Assembly (NCBI GenBank): GCA_905479915.1
Contig: CAJQOH010000007.1
Coordinates: 1-64,000, forward strand
Direction of reading: 5' to 3'
DNA length: 64,000 bases
Origin: an uncultured Flavobacteriales bacterium
GTDB lineage: Bacteria > Bacteroidota > Bacteroidia > Flavobacteriales_E > Vicingaceae
Notes under the pieces: model-generated
The model's input: only the letters and a program-made list of their open reading frames with translations
Databases searched by the model: none
Told to the model about the DNA's origin: nothing
In this document: in pieces, positions 60,564 through 64,000 of the stretch
Layout of the letters: each line of letters starts with the position of its first letter
Numbering within the stretch: position 1 is the first letter of the stretch
Program-made: the position numbers and the translations under genes

Positions 60564-63521
60564 TTACATCTTTATTTGAAAATGAGTAGCATCCATTGTT
60601 AGGTTCTGATTATAACAAGGATCATGATCAATATAAGATTGCCATTTCTCTTTAAACAAACCTATTTCCTTAATATGCCTTGCGTAAGATTCTTTAGTCA
60701 TATGAGGATGCCCCCTTGTTAAAGATTCATAGTGATACAATTCTACATAAGGCAAATAAATATTGTAATACCCTTTTTCTGCTAACTTCAAACAAAAATC
60801 AACATCATTGTATTCTACTGCTAAATCCTCATTAAACCCACCTACTTCATTGTACACTTCTTTCCTCACCATCAAACATGCAGCAGTTACGGAAGAGTAG
60901 TTATTGGTAGATGTGATGTAATAAAAATAGCCGTGAGAATCTCTCGGCAACCCAATAAAAGTATGTCCAGCAACCCCTCCTAAACCTATCACAACCCCAG
61001 CATGCTGAATGGTATCATTATGATACAACAACTTAGCTCCAACTGCGCCAACAGAATCTCTTTGTGACTGTTCCATCATAGATTCTATCCAATCTTCAGA
61101 AATAACTTCTGTATCATTATTTAACAGTAAAATATATTCACCTTTAGAAACATCCACTGCTTTATTCATTAAACGAGAATAATTAAAAGGAATTTCTAAA
61201 TCTAACTGCACAAACTTCTCCTTGTATTTAGCTTTATATTTCTTAAACAAATCAAATGTTGCCTTTTCAGTACTGTTGTTGTTAATCATTATCACCTCAA
61301 TATTTTTGTAGGTAGATTTTTCAAAAACAGACTCCAAACAAGTCTCCAATACTTTTGCATTATCTTTAGTTGGTATAACAATACTTACTAAGTCTTCTGA
61401 TTTCAAGTCATATCTTACGGTATAAAAACCAGGTAATCCAGGTTTCAACTCAACACTTCCTTTTTCTCCTCTTCGCTCTAATGCTTCTGTTAAAGCTTTA
61501 ACTCCAGCCTCAAAGGCATAAGGTTTGGCATCTTCTTCCATAGCCGCAGATGCAGAATGCATTCTCCAGTGGTAAAGAATTTTTGGTATATGGTAAATGT
61601 TATCTGTTTTTTCTACAAAACGTAAAAACAAATCATAATCCTGACTTCCTTCAAACCCCACTCTAAAACCACCAATTTCATCTACAATAGACTTTCTCAA
61701 ACATGATAAATGAGTAATGTAATTTCTTGCCAAGAAATTATCAGGACACCAATCTGGTTTAAAATGAGGTTCACTTCTTACCCCGTTCTCATCAACCTTA
61801 TCTTCATCAGAATAAATAAAATCTCTGTTCTCATCTACATTTAACGCATAAACCAACTGATACAAAGCATCTTTACTTAATAAATCATCATGATCTAACA
61901 ATGCAACAAATTCTCCAGTTGCTAACTCTAAGGCAGAATTTGATGTAGCTGATATGTGTCCATTTTCTTTTCGATAAACAACTTTAATCCTAGCATCTTC
62001 TGAGCTATACTTGTCTAAAACTCCTCTTATTTCTGAATTAGTTGAACAATCATCTGCTATACACAATTCCCAATTAGAGTAGACTTGATTAATAACGCTT
62101 TCAATTGCTTCAATCAGAAACGAAATAGGTGCATTATAAACCGGCATTATTACGCTGATTTTTGGCAAATAAGAAAATATTTGAATCGTGTTTTTATAAT
62201 TTTTTAAATCTAACTCTGATGGTGACGTTCTAGCTAAAAAATTTTGCCAAGGATCTTGCACAAAATCTTGCGGAATAGCATCTCCTTCGATAATCATTAC
62301 TTTTTTAACCTCAATGAGTAAATAAATGTTCTTAAATATCTTACTCAAAAGTTTACGAATCATCCTTCTGCCATTAGCAGACAATGCGTGTAATACTTTT
62401 CCGACAATCCCTCTCTTTACACCTCCACCTATAGGAGATCTAAGCAAAGTTTTAAGTTTATGGTACTTTCGTTTTAATTTCCAAAGCTTACTTTGTTCAA
62501 TATCTTTTAGTCTTTGTTCTAAGTTCTGAATTACATTATTCAATGAAGCATTAAAGCTTTGCTGAATCTTTAGACTTTTAACTTGAGCTTCATTTTCTTC
62601 TTTCAACGAAACTATTTCAGTTTCTTTTTCTATAAGCGTAGAATTTAACTCCTGAAGACTTTCAGACTTTTGAGTATTAATAGCCTCTTTTTCTAAAAGC
62701 ACTTGATTTAACGTTTCAATATTAGCAGCTTGCCGAAAATGAACCGTTTCTATTTCTGATAAATTTTGAGTTAAATATCCAATTACTGAATCAGCATTTT
62801 CTTGATACAACTCGTAATGCTTTTTAGTGATGTATTCAACAAGAGCCTTTCTATTGTCCGTTTGATTTGAATCAGAAACCATAGAACCTGCTCTAACTCT
62901 ATAATCAAATAAAAACTGATTGATATGGTGAAATTTCCAACCATTCTTATAAGCATTTATCCAAAATTCCCAATCCTCATAACCTATAGCTGGTATCTCT
63001 TCATCATAGCCTCCTAATTGGACCCAAACTTCTTTTCGATAAACAGCGCAAGCATCAATATAATTCACTGCCAAAAACCTATCCAGCTGAAAGTCTGGCA
63101 ATTTTCGCAATTCTTCCTTATCCCCAAACACTTTTACATCAGAATAAACAACACCTACTTCTGCATTAGCATCTAATACTTCTATTGCTAAAGAAGCATA
63201 TTCAGCTGTAATTCTGTTATCTGAATCTAAAGGTAAAATATACGCATACTTTGCTTTTTCAATACCAATGTTTCTTGCTTTAGACAAACCTAAGTTTTCC
63301 TGATGGATAACACAAACACCTTCTTCTTCTAGTACCTCAAATAGTTTTAACGTATCCTCATCATCAGAACCGTCATTAACAATTATTAATTCCCAATTTT
63401 CAACATTAATTTTTCTAGCACTATTGACAGCTTCCATAAGAAACTCGCCATGATTATAGCATGGAATTATAACCGAAATTCCTTTTTCAAATTCTTCTTT
63501 GGGTAAATTTTCTTTACTCAT
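60564..63521 (-). CDS. Two-domain GT2 glycosyltransferase with coiled-coil linker
   Basis: GT2 cores ISVIIPCYNHGEF...LDSDNR and ISVIMPVYNAP...DHDDLLS plus VSIVIPTKDN...NNDTEV. Confidence 0.92.
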   Translation of the reverse strand: MSKENLPKEEFEKGISVIIPCYNHGEFLMEAVNSARKINVENWELIIVNDGSDDEDTLKLFEVLEEEGVCVIHQENLGLSKARNIGIEKAKYAYILPLDSDNRITAEYASLAIEVLDANAEVGVVYSDVKVFGDKEELRKLPDFQLDRFLAVNYIDACAVYRKEVWVQLGGYDEEIPAIGYEDWEFWINAYKNGWKFHHINQFLFDYRVRAGSMVSDSNQTDNRKALVEYITKKHYELYQENADSVIGYLTQNLSEIETVHFRQAANIETLNQVLLEKEAINTQKSESLQELNSTLIEKETEIVSLKEENEAQVKSLKIQQSFNASLNNVIQNLEQRLKDIEQSKLWKLKRKYHKLKTLLRSPIGGGVKRGIVGKVLHALSANGRRMIRKLLSKIFKNIYLLIEVKKVMIIEGDAIPQDFVQDPWQNFLARTSPSELDLKNYKNTIQIFSYLPKISVIMPVYNAPISFLIEAIESVINQVYSNWELCIADDCSTNSEIRGVLDKYSSEDARIKVVYRKENGHISATSNSALELATGEFVALLDHDDLLSKDALYQLVYALNVDENRDFIYSDEDKVDENGVRSEPHFKPDWCPDNFLARNYITHLSCLRKSIVDEIGGFRVGFEGSQDYDLFLRFVEKTDNIYHIPKILYHWRMHSASAAMEEDAKPYAFEAGVKALTEALERRGEKGSVELKPGLPGFYTVRYDLKSEDLVSIVIPTKDNAKVLETCLESVFEKSTYKNIEVIMINNNSTEKATFDLFKKYKAKYKEKFVQLDLEIPFNYSRLMNKAVDVSKGEYILLLNNDTEVISEDWIESMMEQSQRDSVGAVGAKLLYHNDTIQHAGVVIGLGGVAGHTFIGLPRDSHGYFYYITSTNNYSSVTAACLMVRKEVYNEVGGFNEDLAVEYNDVDFCLKLAEKGYYNIYLPYVELYHYESLTRGHPHMTKESYARHIKEIGLFKEKWQSYIDHDPCYNQNLTMDATHFQIKM

Positions 63522-63534
63522 ATACCTTCTTCTA

Positions 63535-64000
63535 CTATTTAAATATGTTCGTGTAATAATTGGTTACCTCTTCAACTTCTCCAACTATTTGAATCTCTCC
63601 ATCTTTAATACAAGCTGCTCTATCACACATCTTTTTAATCTCCTCTGTACTATGAGTAACCAAAATCACAGTACTTCCCCCATTAATTAACTCGTTAATT
63701 CTAGCAACGCATTTTCCTTGAAACCCTTGATCTCCTACAGCTAAAGTTTCATCAATAATTAATATCTCAGGGTGATTTGACACGGCTATAGAAAAAGACA
63801 AACGCAACATCATTCCAGTAGAATATCTTTTCACTTGCATTTTTAAATCATCATCAGACAATTCAGAAAACTCACTAACAAATGCTCTACACTTTTTAAT
63901 TTCACTCTTCGTTAACCCCATTAAAACTCCAGCAATCTTAATGTTTTCATGACCAGAAAGCTCAGGCTCCAACCCAACACCTAAAGCCAATACAGGAGCA
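63535..64000 (-). CDS. Partial polysaccharide ABC exporter ATPase (Wzt/TagH-like), 5' end beyond window
   Basis: YSTGMMLRLSFSIAV signature, EILIIDETLAVGDQGFQGKC Walker B, ILVTHS; Walker A lies outside the window. Confidence 0.88.
   Translation of the reverse strand, partial: APVLALGVGLEPELSGHENIKIAGVLMGLTKSEIKKCRAFVSEFSELSDDDLKMQVKRYSTGMMLRLSFSIAVSNHPEILIIDETLAVGDQGFQGKCVARINELINGGSTVILVTHSTEEIKKMCDRAACIKDGEIQIVGEVEEVTNYYTNIFK

Overview
This is a 64 kb AT-rich chromosomal window from a member of Bacteroidota, most likely Flavobacteriales. The supporting evidence is T9SS C-terminal tails, gldF/gldG gliding genes, atpDC separate from the other atp genes, and many TAnnTTTG-type promoter matches. 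Most of it is housekeeping: argS, arginase, ftsK, lolA-like, lysC/lysA, atpDC, ribF, hemJ/hemH, maf, recQ, ligA, glnS/gltX, lspA, dksA-like and ileS. There are two tRNAs (Gly-GCC and Leu-TAA) on the minus strand. Accessory regions are: (i) a tandem pair of FG-GAP secreted proteins with swapped C-terminal modules; (ii) a 1.5 kb XRE-membrane regulator/M23 peptidase segment flanked by a repeated hairpin element; (iii) three tandem GT-C-like membrane proteins, each exactly 633 aa; (iv) a polysaccharide acetylation, glycosyltransfer and export locus running off the right end. No CRISPR array, transposase, prophage or recognisable defence island was found. The best candidates for undescribed biology are the nested inverted repeat over the XRE gene promoter, a 34-aa membrane microprotein transcript missed by the ORF track, the repeated hairpin element, and the GT-C triplication. 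None of these amounts to a demonstrated new system. All homology statements are from reading the sequence; no database search was run.
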